From Tillandsia leiboldiana (taxonomy: Eukaryota; Streptophyta; Magnoliopsida; Poales; Bromeliaceae): DNA of 64,000 nt. The stretch covers positions 25,425,975-25,489,974 of the forward strand of contig CM055075.1 in NCBI GenBank assembly GCA_029204045.2, read 5' to 3'. This document shows, piece after piece, positions 47,246 through 62,107 of the stretch; position 1 is the first letter of the stretch; each line of letters opens with the position of its first letter. Made by a program: the position numbers and the translations under genes. Under the pieces are notes generated by a model. It was not told the DNA's origin. It saw nothing but the letters and a program-made list of their open reading frames with translations, and ran no database searches.

Positions 47246-50200
47246 CATGCCTCGGAATTTTGAAAGTAGTCTAATTTTATTTTATTTTTTTAAAATCAGA
47301 GTGAAACAGTGATCCCCAGGATGTGGACAAATCGCCATATGCATAGAGGATTCCCAGTCCAAACGAACATAGTCTCCTCTATATATGCACGGCTAGGCAA
47401 GTACAATGAACAATCAATTGCAATCAGAGTTAATAACTAAACATCAATTAAAAAGTTAAATAAACATCATGATCCCAATACAGCTATTAATCATACACAA
47501 CTACTAAACCAGGTCAGCATGATAATGCCAAAAGCAGTAAACTAAGGAAAGCTCTGTAATAAAAGATAATCAAATAGTGGGACGGCATAAAGGGGTAGCT
47601 TTATCACGGAATCTCACATTGCCCCGACTGCTCATCACCCGACGAAACTGAAAATGGGTCACCAGAGGGTGTGAGACACAACTGAATGTATCACAATGGT
47701 TACAACGTGCCGAAGACGAGCAAGTCGTATCTGCTGGTATACTATAATCAAAAGGCAGTAAAGCAAATATTAGACAATAAGAAATGCGTGTATGAAAGCA
47801 ATATCTGTAAAGCTGATATGGAAGTAGTGATTGTAAACATGCGTCAAATATAATTAGTAGCAAGTATATCCAATCATGTGCCACTGTTGGTCATGAATAC
47901 CTCAGGCTAATACCAAATCATCATTGACATGTACCCCATACTTGTTGACTATAAAAAGAGGCTCAATATCATCCGGTCCCACAGGTGCAATAACAAAATG
48001 AGACCACGGGTCAATCTAAACACTCTACCGGTAAAGAACACCAACACGGGGGCCAGTTCGCTGGCGTACATGAAATGTATAGCTGGTGCATGGCGATCTC
48101 AATGCGGATGCTCAAGCTCTCGGTCAGAAGATCGGAATGCGGCAAAAAACCAAGAACTCCTATACGGGATCTAGAACCAATCATGGTGCCAATAAATGCC
48201 ATAATGGTAATAATATCCTCCTACTGTATCATGCATAATAATTCAGATCTAATGACGATAGAATAAGAATAGCAGTAAAAGATATTTATGAAGTAACAAC
48301 TGGCAGTGTCTGCTAACACTGATAAAATCATGGCATATGTATATAGAGCAGAGATAAATCACATAACAGAATGAAATGACTGAAGAAGGGCGAGCAAGAT
48401 AACCAAGGGTCTAATCGACTACGATACCCAATTAGGTTACACTATGCCAATGCCTGGAGCGGAGTGCCCACCTCAGTTTTGGCAGTCCTGCAATCCGCTG
48501 CTCAGCTCGTGCTAGGGCTCCTGACAGCTCGGGCCTGAATCACAACTATATGTCGGTAACTGACTCACTCATACCCAACCCACTGATTCATAGTGTACAA
48601 AATGGTTATACCGCCGACTTATATTAAAGTCTTGGGATCCGCCGAAAATTCTGGTAATCCGTCGATCGACCGATAACAGTCCGATTAGTGCTTACAGGCT
48701 ACGAAACTTAATGAAACTTCATGTGTTGTCTCAGAACAATTCGATTAATGTGTCTGGGCAGTAACAATCAGCACTGTGCCACTAACAGTCCTAATTGTGC
48801 CATAATTACTAATAACGTATCCAGAACCGCCGATACTGGGCCAGCCAGGACAGTGTCGGGAACAACCAAAAACACCTGGCAACAATAACTTGTCATTTAG
48901 ACAGTTCGGATTTTGCGTTTTGCGCTGAACCGACGATAAACATGTGATTTCGCTAATTTATGACTTGTAATCCGTTTTTTGCTTAACGAAAGCCTTCCGA
49001 CCCAGAACGAAAAGTTTAGAGGACATGTGCACGTTGCCCAAGACAGCCCATGATGTCACAATTTCACCTAGACCCCAAGGCGTTTCATAATTTGGATAAA
49101 AGTACTCAATGAACTATATTTTTGACTTGTTACATTAATACGAAAACTTTTAGACCAATCCAAAGGTTCTAGTAGATGGGCCTCAATGCATTGAGACCCG
49201 TGCTCACTGTTCGAGGGTAACACAGAGTCCAAGAAAGTGATAAGGTCAACCTACACTACTCATCCATGGCTCAAGTCATGAGATCCACTCATCAAAGCCT
49301 TCAACCTGAGATCAAAGGTGAGCATCATGCTCAGGGTGATCCACAGAGTCGAGGGCTCACATTGCTGGAATAGTCGCCGGAATAGTCGCCAGAGCAACCT
49401 CGGCCAACCCCAAGCCACCAAGAACTAAAGTTAGAGCAACTTGCAACAACTCAGGTTCTTGAGGGTTACTAAGGCAAGCAGCAGTTAGTGGCAGAAGCTC
49501 GAAGGCACTACCAAGGGTGCAACCAGCACTGGCGTCAACGACAAAGGGCGGCGGTTAGCAGGAATCAAACTTGTGGACAACCCAAACAATAAGGATGAAG
49601 AGAAGGGTGTGCAGAAACCTAGGGTCTCATGCAAGGGGTCAGGGAGATTACTCTCGACGAGAGGGAGCTAACTTGATGGTTGGTCGGCGTCAGGAAGCGA
49701 CAACGGCGACGGCGGGCGGTAGAGCTCGGCCAAGCCCAAGAACAAAAAACCTAGGGTTTCTCTTTGGAGCTTCAATATTGAACGAGAGGGCTTGAGAGTT
49801 GGTTGAGAGTCTCCAAAGGGTCTACAGAGGAAGCCGAGCAACTTAGATGTCCAGTTAAGTCACCAGAGGCGGCACTCGATAGACTCTGACCAACTCTAGG
49901 GTTCTAGTGGTCCCTTTGCTCCCGTCGGCTAACCGAGGTGTTCCAGACTTCGGGACTGCACCAGGATGATGCTCAGGAGGTGAGTAAGATAGTGGGAGGT
50001 GTCCCAAGCCCAGAAAAGTAAAAGAAAGGGGAACACGACTCAGATCTGTTCGAGAAGAAGAACAAAAATGAGAAGTTCCTTCTCCGATGCAGTGCAGCGG
50101 AGCTCGACGGTCAGGCTCCTCAGGCTCAACCTCCAAGGGCTGTAGGGTGCTCCAAAAGGAAAAGGGAGCAAGCTGGTTGGGTTTTGTTGCTGCTTCATCT

Positions 50201-51060
50201 TCCCAACCCGAGATCCAAGAGGCAAGGTTGGTCTCATCTTCTTTTCCAGTGACGGCAGGTGGCCTTGAGCTCTTCTCCCTCCTCCCTTGCTCCAACTCAT
50301 CTTATGAAGAAGCCTATGAATCTGACTTTTTCGCCCTTTCATCTTTCGATCCCGATGGCGCAAGGATTCTGTACGGCCGGCAGCTGTGGGGCTCGGGGAA
50401 GAAGAAGAAGAGATGAAGGAAGGCTGTGGGTGGTTGGGAGGGCTCGTGGTCCAATGCGGCTAGGGTTTTTCAGAAAAACCCTAGATGTATCATATAGAAA
50501 ACTGGAAAAATGCCAATAAGTCCCTTCATCCATTGAATTTACACCTAGGTCCTTAATAGGAGGTGTATTATGTTAAGAGGCCCTTCCCTATTCGATTTCA
50601 CACAAAACGATGCATAAAATATAGGGTGTTTTCCAAAATTACACTGTAAAAATAGGATTTTACACGTTTTTCGAGGCTTTCAACTCGCAAAACATAAAAA
50701 TAGATGACGCTATGTCATTCATCTCGACGAGACCTATCAAATAGTGATTTTGTTTTGTCGAGTATAGGTCTCGATAACTCACATTAGTCGTTTCTTCAGC
50801 GAATACTATTCTTTTGCACATTTTACGATGTCTTCGGTTTGCCGAACATGAAAACGGACGACACCACGTCGTTCAGCTCAATGAGACCGTTCATGTGGCG
50901 ATTTTATTTAATTTAGTTCGGATCTCGATAGCTTGCATTAGCCGAATCTTCAGGAACACCCCCGATATTTCAAATTTTTGAATAAAGAAATTTTAAAAAT
51001 TTAAATTCAAATTAAAATTTCAAATTTCAATTTTATGATTATTACAAGTTGAAGGAAATA
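47246..51060 (-). mobile_element. Non-coding LTR-retroelement-like region
   Basis: The left edge reads TGTCATGCCTCGGAATTTTG, i.e. ...CCGAGGCATGACA on the - strand, a typical LTR 3' end. About 3.8 kb of moderately GC-rich sequence follows without gag or pol homology. The region near 49.5-50.5 kb reads on the - strand like a long untranslated leader. Open frames there are short and overlap on both strands, with no conserved product. It resembles large non-autonomous LTR derivatives, but no second LTR was paired. Confidence 0.4.
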
Positions 51061-51108
51061 TTGCCACGTGGCAAATAACATGGGAAATAATATATATATA
51101 TATATATA

Positions 51109-52867
<1,759 letters not shown>

Positions 52868-53935
52868 TGTCATGCCCCGAGCCTACCTATTTGATCGGTT
52901 CGATAAGCGTGCCTAGACCGCCGAACGGATGGAGTCTCTCCTATCCGACCAAGACGTGCCTAAAGCCAGTGTGTGAATTTCAGCAAAAAATTTGAAATGC
53001 AAGCAAGCAGAGAGACGATATCATAGAGCAAGAAATATAACTAAACTAAACATTTAACTATTACAATTACATCTCACAAATCTTTAACATATTACATTTC
53101 TTTTACAAAATAGAAACCTCTACAAGTTCACTCCAAAAGAAAACAAAACTCTCTCTCAACCACGATGACCTATACCCGAGGCCACTATTTAGGGCGCGAT
53201 GCCCTTGCAGCGATCTAGTACCGCTACGCTCGGTGAGGGCTCTGCAAAACAGGGGAGTGATAACTAAAAGAAGTTTCTAGTGGGTTCGACCTTGACCTAG
53301 ATGCCTGTCCCACTAGGTCTAATCAAGACATAAGTAGATAGATAAGGAAAGTAGTAAACTATTGTATTATACAGATAATGGAAACACTACTCTATGCCTT
53401 GACAAGATGCATCAATGCTGAACTCGACACGACCCACTGTCTCGTAACCCAATCGTCGTGCTCGCCTTGCGTTGAGTCAACTCACATCATTAAGCTCAGG
53501 ATAAACTATCATCACTCTAGGGGTCGTCTGTTGGGGAAATAAACCTCAACCCTTACGTGATACTCCTAAGTACACTGCTCAGGAGGAGCGACCTCCTCGA
53601 GCCGACAGATTATGTGAGTATGATCTCGCCCTCCGATCTAGAGGACTCAACAAACCCAAGACACTGCTCTAAGGAAAATCAACCATCCCTATTGTCTACT
53701 CAGCTAAGGGTACTATACAACCTTAGTGTAGCTAACACTATACATACACTAGATGCCACTCGATCTAGATTGTCGTCACTAAATTCCGTTCAACCCTATG
53801 ATATGACTAAGTTCGAATACTTGTTTTACTATGGCCACACTAGTTTTAATGTATTTCTAGGATTCTTATTTCCGAATGACTCAATTCTCATGCTTTCCAC
53901 CTTTGGATCTTGACTCATGTTACCCAATTTAGACT
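52868..53935 (-). mobile_element. Fragment of a non-coding LTR retroelement
   Basis: The left edge is TGTCATGCCCCGAGCC (on the - strand ...CTCGGGGCATGACA), similar to the edges at 47246 and 31031. Moderately GC-rich non-coding sequence follows. A short + strand frame at 53557-53913 has no recognisable product. Confidence 0.4.
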
Positions 53936-53991
53936 TGGAAGCATGTCAGGAATCGCGGTCACACACGCAACAGTAACCCCTTATGCATCAA

Positions 53992-53995
<4 letters not shown>

Positions 53996-54070
<75 letters not shown>

Positions 54071-54089
54071 AGAGAGAGAGAGAGAGAGG
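53996..54089. repeat. (TA)n(GA)n microsatellite
   Basis: About 73 bp of TA is followed by a GA run. The next bases (GAGCTCCTATGCTTTTAAAA) resemble the start of the foldback MITE at 5933, which also follows (TA)n(GA)n. Confidence 0.95.
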
Positions 54090-54316
54090 ATTGAGCTCCT
54101 ATGCTTTTAAAAGTATCAAGTTATTTGCGTTTGTAGGTTTTTAGCCCTTGAATGAAAATATGTGTGGTTAGGGTGATAGCGGGCTTCTTGGGTTAAGTGA
54201 GTGGTTAGTGGAGTAGAATGATCTAAGGGATGGAATTAGTCAAAGGGATAGATTTAACGATAAAAATCTTACAAGCATCAATTGTTTGGTACTTATACAA
54301 GCATAATATATAGCTG

Positions 54317-54320
<4 letters not shown>
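54090..54320. mobile_element. Probable foldback MITE related to 5933-6322
   Basis: The left end GAGCTCCTATGCTTTTAAAAG and right end TTATACAAGCATAATATATAGC are partly complementary, and the left TTTGTAGGTTTTTAGCCC matches ATAAAAATCTTACAAGC reversed. It is flanked by TA tracts. Confidence 0.45.

Positions 54321-54392
<72 letters not shown>
54321..54392. repeat. (TA)n microsatellite
   Basis: About 72 bp of TA, ending at the target duplication of the next MITE. Confidence 0.95.
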
Positions 54393-54397
<5 letters not shown>

Positions 54398-54399
54398 AT

Positions 54400-54570
54400 G
54401 GAAAATGCTAGATGTACACCCCAAATGGGGTGTACATCTTACACCCACCCCATCCTAGGGGTGGGTGAATTCCACTCGTCACATGATGTGACGAGTGGAT
54501 GAATACCCACCCCAAGATGGGGTGGGTGTAGGATGTACACCCCCTTTGGGGTGTACACCTAGCACTTCTC
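54400..54570 (+). mobile_element. Hairpin MITE copy 6 (subfamily III)
   Basis: The ends are GGAAAATGCTAGATGTACAC and GTACACCTAGCACTTCTC. Perfect 9-bp direct repeats ATAAAGTAT lie at 54391-54399 and 54571-54579. The central palindrome is CTCGTCACATGATGTGACG, and the flanking hairpins are CACCCACCCCATCC / GGGTGGGTG and their counterparts. It is very well preserved, so probably recent. Confidence 0.92.
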
Positions 54571-54579
54571 ATAAAGTAT

Positions 54580-55323
54580 AGATGTATTATTAATAAAACT
54601 TGCAAGCCAGCGTGCTGGCTGGGCTCGTGCTGGCCCGGTAAGCGGGCGAGCTTGGGCTGGGGAGAGACACCTGATATAGCCCAATATGCATCTGCTCTAC
54701 ACGTCTAGCACACACAATTTAGCGCGCCTAAAATCGCGCAGATCAGACGATTATTTGATCTTGCGCTACCATCTGAGCGGAGCCTGCGCGCCAATTGCAA
54801 CTCAAGGCAATGCACGTTTTATTTTCTTCGTGCAAATTAATGCCCAGCATATTATCGCATAAACAATTTTTTAAAAAATATTCAATGTCGAAAAACAAAA
54901 TTGATCATATAACGAAACCAAGCATTGCACGGCTCTAATACCACTTTTAAAAATTACGAACTAATTCATAAATTTTTACATGCATTTTCGCTACCAAATT
55001 TATATTGCAATTACTCGAATCTAATCCGGCTTGTTTTACGAACTTCGCAATCCGCCTAAATTCATCTACGTTGTCAGCACATTTTTCTTTTTCATAGTTG
55101 ATATTTCTTGTCACGAACCGGCTATCAGAATAGATTGCAGCTTATCATCTTACAATTTCTAATAGTGCCCCTGGAGTGAATAAGAGAAAAAAAGAAAAAA
55201 AAAAAAATTTCTGTGAGAAGATAATTCTAATTTTCTCTTATGTATTATGTTGATTGTTTATTTATTGGTTAAAATTGGTCCAACTGTTTATTCCGTAACA
55301 ATAGGCTCAGAAAACTAATAAGT
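54580..55323. other. Intergenic DNA with a possible retroelement primer site
   Basis: GGCTCTAATACCAC at about 54926-54939 is one base from the initiator Met-tRNA primer-site complement on the - strand, but no LTR end adjoins it convincingly. No gene is seen. Confidence 0.3.
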
Positions 55324-55324
55324 T

Positions 55325-55554
55325 GAATTGAGAGAGTCAAATAAATTGAGTGGGGCTGCGGTCCACAATAGAACTAACGGCAAGAGGCTCGACAATATAC
55401 CCAATGTCTAAATAAGTTGAATCCGATCAAAATTCGTGTGAATTGAAAGAGTCAAATAAATTGAGTGGGGCTGCGGTCCACAATAGAACTAACGGCAAGA
55501 GGCTCGACAATATACCCAATGTCTAAATAAGTTGAATCCGATCAAAATCCGTAT
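55325..55554. repeat. 115-bp direct tandem duplication
   Basis: Units 55325-55439 and 55440-55554 are almost identical (for example GGGGCTGCGGTCCACAATAG and GGCTCGACAATATACCCAAT in both). The duplication is followed by about three ~28-bp repeats of GTATGATGGGTGTACC-type sequence to about 55640. Confidence 0.9.
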
Positions 55555-55640
55555 GATGGGTGTACCCTTCCCCCGTAAGTATGATGGATGTACCATTCTT
55601 CCGTAAGTATGATGAGTGCATCATTCCTATTGCACGTATT

Positions 55641-56514
55641 TTTAAAATAATTGATTAACGCTTAATATCTACGTATTATTTTTTTGGACCAATTCCTAGT
55701 ATATTTATAGATCATGTGAATTAAAAATATTTTAGATAATTTCTAATGTAAACAAATTCTAACAAATATGATTTGCCCAGTATCTATAATGCAAGTGAGT
55801 GGGTATTAAAGATATTCTTCAGCTATTTCCTTTGGGTTAGGATTATTTTCCTTTTAAGTCGTAAGAGTAAGATAAGGGATAGTGAGTTCAAATTATACCA
55901 AACTCTTAATTTTATTTTATTTTTTTTCTACTAAAATTAACTACGTGTCTTTGATCTGTCTAAATAATCATGAACATAGACGTGAATAAATTGTTAATAT
56001 TAAAATATTATTTTTATAATACCTTATGTATTTATTGTAACCGGTTGTTCACAATTCAGTAAAACTGTGGTCCCATGTTTAGATTAGAAATGGATCAATT
56101 TGACTCACAAAATAAGATTATAAGAATTAATTAAGGCCCATTTGGTTTACGGCACGTAATATTTCAAAAATTTTAAATATTTTTTTATTAAAAATATTCA
56201 ATTATTACTAATCAATTTAAGTTGGATAAGTTAGGTGAAGTAGTAGAATTATTATAAATTTTTAGGTCATATGAATACTAGATTATTACAGATTGAGAGA
56301 TATTATTATTTAAATTCTTTATAAAAATTATTAATTGTCATTAATAAAAATAGTTCTTAGCAATCTTTCAATCTAAATGATTTGATATTACAAATTTTGA
56401 ATCAAACAGTTCCTAAAAGTAATATAAAATTTTTAAAAATAATAATAAAAATATTATAATATATTTTTGAGCAATAGTATTTATACATTCAAAAATATGT
56501 GTAAATTTTGCACT
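55641..56514. other. AT-rich intergenic DNA
   Basis: A SINE-like piece (AGTGAGTTCAAATTATACC) occurs near 55888. A worn hairpin-MITE start (GAGCAATAGTATTTATACAT) lies at about 56470-56490, cut by the hAT element. No gene is seen. Confidence 0.4.
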
Positions 56515-56522
56515 CTTAGGAC

Positions 56523-57087
<565 letters not shown>

Positions 57088-57095
57088 CTTAGGAC

Positions 57096-58209
57096 ACAAC
57101 AGTCAACTTTTTACACTAATTTTATTTATTATGGTTTGTACAACTAGTATTTTTTTATATATATATTTTATTAAGATAAATTGTATGGTTAATTTGTTCT
57201 TAAACTTTCAACCAACTTTTACTTTGGTCTTCAAACTTTCAAATACTACGTTGGTTGTCCCTAAACTAATAACAGGTTTCACTTTTGTCCTTATACATTT
57301 TACTAAATATTGAGATATAATGTTTGCCTACATCCAAGGTATCTACACATCTATAGACCATGTGTTTATAGATTAAATTTTTTCATCGCATATTTCAACA
57401 CATCTATTAAGGTATGATTTATTTTCATTTAATATTAAATTTTTTAAATTAAAAGTACGAGATAAATAAATAAACAAACGATGATCAACTCATAGTGCGC
57501 GAATAACTAAAAAGATTGATTTAGTGCGAGCAATCATTTTTAATCTAAGATAGGGCTCAAATGAAACATTATTAAAAGCTTAGCCACTAAATTGAGACCT
57601 AGCAGTTTTTATTTTTATTGCTCGAAATTTTAAAATAATGCTAATTAATTTTTAGATTTTTATTATTTCCGGTACAACTAGAATAAATAAAAATTATTAT
57701 TTCCAGTACAACTAGAATAAATGGAAATTACTATTCCCACTGTAGCCAACCTACCTCTTAATTTTTTTTTTGATACCCTTCCACGTCTCCCGAGGCACCA
57801 TCCCTTATTCCCTTCTTTCTATCCTGATGAAATGGTTGCCTCCACCATTTATGAATATTTTAAATTTTTTAAAAATAGAGCAAATAAAATTTTATATTTA
57901 ATATTATTTTTATAAAATATAATATAATTTTGATTTTGATTTTATTTGATTTTTTAAAGGCTTCAATCAACTATTTAAAAGAAATAAATTACAATTTAAA
58001 TCGTTTTAACACATAATAAAGTAAAAGGGCAAAAAGGTCATTTACACCAACTAATATTTTTTATTCCTCTTATTTCTCATTATCATACCAAATACAAATT
58101 CTCTTATTTCTGGAACCATACCAAACACTTTTTTACACTAGTTCCGTACTTCATACTTATTTTTGATATAGCTAGTTATTACTTATCCCATTATCAAATG
58201 CAGCATAAT
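57096..58209. other. AT-rich intergenic DNA
   Basis: A direct repeat TTATTTCCGGTACAACTAGA / TTATTTCCAGTACAACTAGA lies at about 57662 and 57699. 58020-58200 (GGTCATTTACACC, then TCTCATTATCATACCAAATA) is related to the dispersed repeat at 13800-14060. No gene is seen. Confidence 0.45.
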
Positions 58210-58467
58210 TGTAACATCTCAATAAATCCACATCGAATGAAAATGAAATTATGATTGGGTATATAAGAAATATGGACACTAATAATAATAACTTGGCTTA
58301 AGTATTTTGGATCGGTGGTTTAGGTCCAACGAATTATTATTGTTAGTATGCCGGATCGCTACATTCAGTATCATAGCCAATCACCTCAGTCGAGATCTGA
58401 ATTATAAGACTAGCGAGACAAATTTCACATCGCCACGTGATCTTGGGATGTATGCGTTTGGACTTTG
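58210..58467 (+). mobile_element. TRIM retrotransposon, 5' half, + orientation
   Basis: The LTR at 58210-58363 (154 bp, TGTAACATCTCAATAAATCC...GGATCGCTACA) is followed by a worn primer site (TCAGTATCATAGCC) and part of the family internal region (ACATCGCCACGTGATCTTGG). It is joined directly to a - strand TRIM at 58468. Confidence 0.8.
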
Positions 58468-58939
58468 TGTAACGACCCGGCCCACTAGCAATAATAACTC
58501 GTTGGGCCCAAACCACAGCCCAAAATGCTTAAGCCCAGTTACTATTACTAGTGTCCAAGTCTCATATAAATCCAATCACAATTCCATCCACATCCGATGT
58601 GGGACTATTGGGGGCGTCACAGACTCCCCCGTTTAGGCCTGACGTCCTCGTCAGCCCAAACACACACACAGCATCCCAAGATCACCAGGCGATGTGAGAC
58701 TCCTCTCGCTAGCCCTGTCATCTAGACCCAGACTCAGCCGAGACTCGCCACACACTTCTGGCTGGTTATTGGCTCTGATACCAAATGTAACGACCCAGCC
58801 CACTAGCAATAATAACTCGTTGGGCCCAAACCACAGCCCAAAATGCTTAAGCCCAGTTATTATTAATAGTGCCCAAGTCTCATATAAACCCAATCACAAA
58901 TCCATCCACATCCGATGTGGGACTATTGGGGGCGTCACA
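58468..58939 (-). mobile_element. Complete TRIM retrotransposon (472 bp), - orientation
   Basis: Two 154-bp LTRs (58468-58621, 58786-58939) with TG...CA ends, almost identical, flank a 164-bp internal domain. The domain has a primer-binding site GGCTCTGATACCA (58771-58783; on the - strand TGGTATCAGAGCC, complementary to initiator Met tRNA) and, at the other end, a purine tract (- strand AAACGGGGGAGTC). There is no coding capacity, so mobilisation would need proteins from another LTR element. Confidence 0.92.
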
Positions 58940-59250
58940 GACTCCCCCGTTTAGGCCTGACGTCCTCGTCAGCCCAAACACACACACACAAGCCCCCGTT
59001 TAGGCCTGACGTCCTCGTCAGCCCAAACACACACACAAGCCCAAGATCACCAGACGATGTGAGACTCGTCTCGCTAGTCCTGTCATCTAGACCCAGACTC
59101 AGCCGAGACTCGCCGCACACTTCCGGCTGGTTATTGGCTCTGATACCAAATGTAACGACCTGGACACTAGTAATAATAACTGGGCTTAAGCATTTTGGGC
59201 TGTGATTTGAGCCCAACAAGTTATTATTGCTAGTGGGCCGGGTCGTTACA
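58940..59250 (-). mobile_element. Third TRIM unit with duplicated PPT region and inverted LTR segment
   Basis: The internal region 58940-59150 shares LTR 58786-58939 with its neighbour. It contains a ~47-bp tandem duplication of the purine-tract region (CCCCCGTTTAGGCCTGACG twice) and a perfect primer site at 59136-59148. Its other LTR starts TGTAACGACC at 59151, but from 59162 the sequence switches to the opposite strand (GGACACTAGTAATAATAACT...GGTCGTTACA). The block 59151-59250 therefore begins and ends with complementary TGTAACGACC/GGTCGTTACA. Confidence 0.85.
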
Positions 59251-59253
59251 CTT

Positions 59254-59375
59254 TGTGACATTTCAATAATCCCACATCGAAGAAATAGACACTAATAATA
59301 ATAACTAAACTTAAATATTTTAAATCAATAATTTAGATCTAATAAATTATTATTACTGGTGACTAAATCTTTACA
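59254..59375 (+). mobile_element. Decayed TRIM LTR
   Basis: TGTGACATTTCAATAATCCC...GACTAAATCTTTACA with a ~30-bp deletion. It is more diverged than the adjacent units. Confidence 0.7.
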
Positions 59376-60152
59376 AAAAAAAAACATATATCCTAACCTT
59401 TTAAAGACTTAGATCAGCTCACTTGTCTTGTCAATTATATTTTATTACTAAATTTTTTTAGTAAAAAATAATACTAAATTCTGTAATATTTTTCTACTAG
59501 ATAATAATATTTTACTGTATTTCTTTTTTTAATATGTTAAAAAAAAAAAAGAGATTATTTTCTCAGAACTTTACTGCATATCTAACCTACCGAGTGGTGG
59601 TGATCTGATATGTCAATTCAACAATGGCCCCCATTTTGTACAACTGTAGCAATAAAGCAGACACAATCAACACATTCCCATCCACACATCCAAATCTCCC
59701 AAAAGGAAAACCAAATCCCACAAAAGGGTTGGGCTTTTCCACACCTCTGTTCCTAATTCTTTATATATTGGCTTTTAAGAACCTACTTTATTTTTTGGTC
59801 AAAATTTACTAGCAGAAAAAGATAGAAAATATTATATTTTGTAAATTATAGGATGATAACTATATTATTTTATTATTTTGTAATTTATCTTCATAATTTT
59901 GTATTTTATAAATTGTAATGAATTTGCTGTTGTTTAACAATGTCATTATGGAATACTAAAATAAAATTCAAGGAAGATGAAATTTACTCTATGGGACCAT
60001 CACATTTCTAGCTAATTTAGCAGTTGCCATGTTTGTAGCCAAAAGTGATGAAGCTACACATTTTTTGTTTAGGTGCTTATAACTAAAAAGAAAATGCATT
60101 AATTAGCAAGTTTTATTATTTCATATGTGGGATGGTGGGATTATCCCTAAAT

Positions 60153-60202
<50 letters not shown>

Positions 60203-60253
60203 AGAGGTGAATCCGAGAGGAAGCTAGAATTTTAATTCTAGGAAGGTCAAAAA
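59376..60253. other. AT-rich intergenic DNA
   Basis: A poly(T) run of about 42 bp lies at about 60155-60196. No gene is seen. Confidence 0.5.
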
Positions 60254-60726
60254 TGTAACAATCCGGCCCACTAATAATAATAACTTGTTCGGCCCACACC
60301 ACAGCATAAAATGCTTAAGCTCAATTATTATTACTAGTGTCCACGTCTCATATAAACCCAATCACAATTCCATCCACATCCGATGTGGGACTATTGGGAG
60401 CGTCACAGACTCCCCTCGTTTAGGCCTGACGTCCTCGTCAGCCCAAATACACACACAGCAGCCCAAGATCACCAGGCGATGTGAGACTTGTCTCGCTAGC
60501 CATGTCGTCTAGACCCAGGCTCAACCGACACTCGCCACACACTTCCGGCTCGTTATTGGCTCTGATACCAAATATAACGATCCGATCCACTAGCAATAAT
60601 AAGTCGTTAGGCCCACACCACAATTCAAAATACTTAAGTCCAGTTATTATTACTAGTGTCCATATCTCATATAAACCCAATTACAATTACATCCACATCC
60701 GATATAGGACTATTAGGGACGTTACA
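60254..60726 (-). mobile_element. Complete TRIM retrotransposon (473 bp), - orientation
   Basis: LTRs 60254-60407 and 60573-60726 (154 bp each) flank an internal domain with primer site GGCTCTGATACCA (60558-60570) and a purine tract. CAAAAA occurs immediately outside both ends. The LTRs differ from each other more than those at 58468-58939 (the second starts TATAACG), so this copy is older. Confidence 0.9.
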
Positions 60727-61788
60727 CAAAAATATATTATACAAAATATATTAATATTTTTAAAAAATTAATTAAAAAAATTATATATAAATAATTTTGT
60801 GTTCATTAGTTTTCGAGTTTTTAATATATTTTTTTTTTAAAAAAAGAATAATGTAATTATCTTTACCATTAAAATAATAATGATTTAGAGATTTATAAAA
60901 AATTATATCAAAAAATTAAGTATTAAAATCTAGTATAACTTGCAAATCAAGCATTAAGATATATCAAAAAATTAAATATTAAGATATAATATAATTTGAA
61001 AATTAAATATTACAGCACGAATCAATTAAATTAACATTTCATGGCCCACGAGACAACATTATTTTTTTTTTTAAAAAAAATATTTTGATATGTAAAATTT
61101 ATACTATTTTATTTTTTTAATAACTTAATAATAAATTTTTATATAATTTTAAAAATATTGAGAAGCATAACCACTGTGGGTGGTGACTGAGTAGGTAAAA
61201 TTAAACTTGTAGATCTGACTGCTGGATTTCCAACTATGTTCCATTTTGGCTCAAGTTAAAATGCAATTGGACTTTTATTTCACTAGAATATACTATAATG
61301 ATAATTTTAAATATTGCTAAAAATTTTAAAAAATACTACTGAAAAAAATATCGACATTTATCATTAGTGTCGTCGCTAAAATATATAGCGACACATTACT
61401 ATAATGTGTCCCAAAAATTTGTCCCTATAATCTAATTTTGGATATAGATGAACTATAATAAAACACTTATAAAAAAAATGTCATAAACATATGTCTCTAT
61501 AACCTAATTTTATTATAATGTTTCCACAGACAACTGTAATATAATACTACAGACAAATTATTGAAATATAAGCATCAAATAGTTAACGATTGGTATTCTT
61601 TTTCAGACTACATATTCTAAATTTCCCATTTTTCAAAAGATCATCTATTATAGAATTATTCTAATCATAATATATTTAACTTTTTAACCTCTTAGATCTA
61701 ACCATCGCTTAAAATATTATAACCGAATTAAAATATTTAATTCTATTATATTTTATATATAATATTATTTCAAATCCTAAAAATATCA

Positions 61789-61822
<34 letters not shown>

Positions 61823-62107
61823 TCCATTCCAGGAGATTGAACCGTTTCAGGACTATTCTAATTGTAACACACTTAACGTTCTTAATCTCTTGATCTTAAT
61901 AATCAATGCTCAAAATATTAAAACCGAATTAAAAGATTAATTAAACCTATTATATATCATACATAAGACTATTTAAAATTCTATTAGAGTGTATTTAGAA
62001 CACCTTAATAAATAAAGAAAAACTAGATTATAAGATATAAAATTGTAAATTAACTATACCACACTGGAGCTTGTTGACATTTTTTTTCCCTTACATATAG
62101 GAAAGAG

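Noticed and set aside
50087..50416. Several 80-150 codon frames on both strands at 49.5-50.5 kb
   Set aside because: They overlap each other on both strands in GC-richer, non-coding LTR-type sequence and none looks like a known protein.
58640..59050. CRISPR-like spaced repeats
   Set aside because: The repeats are LTRs and duplicated internal domains of a eukaryotic TRIM, with TG...CA ends and a primer site.
58307..59261. Repeated ~80-108 codon frames
   Set aside because: They are translations of TRIM LTR and internal sequence; TRIMs encode no protein.
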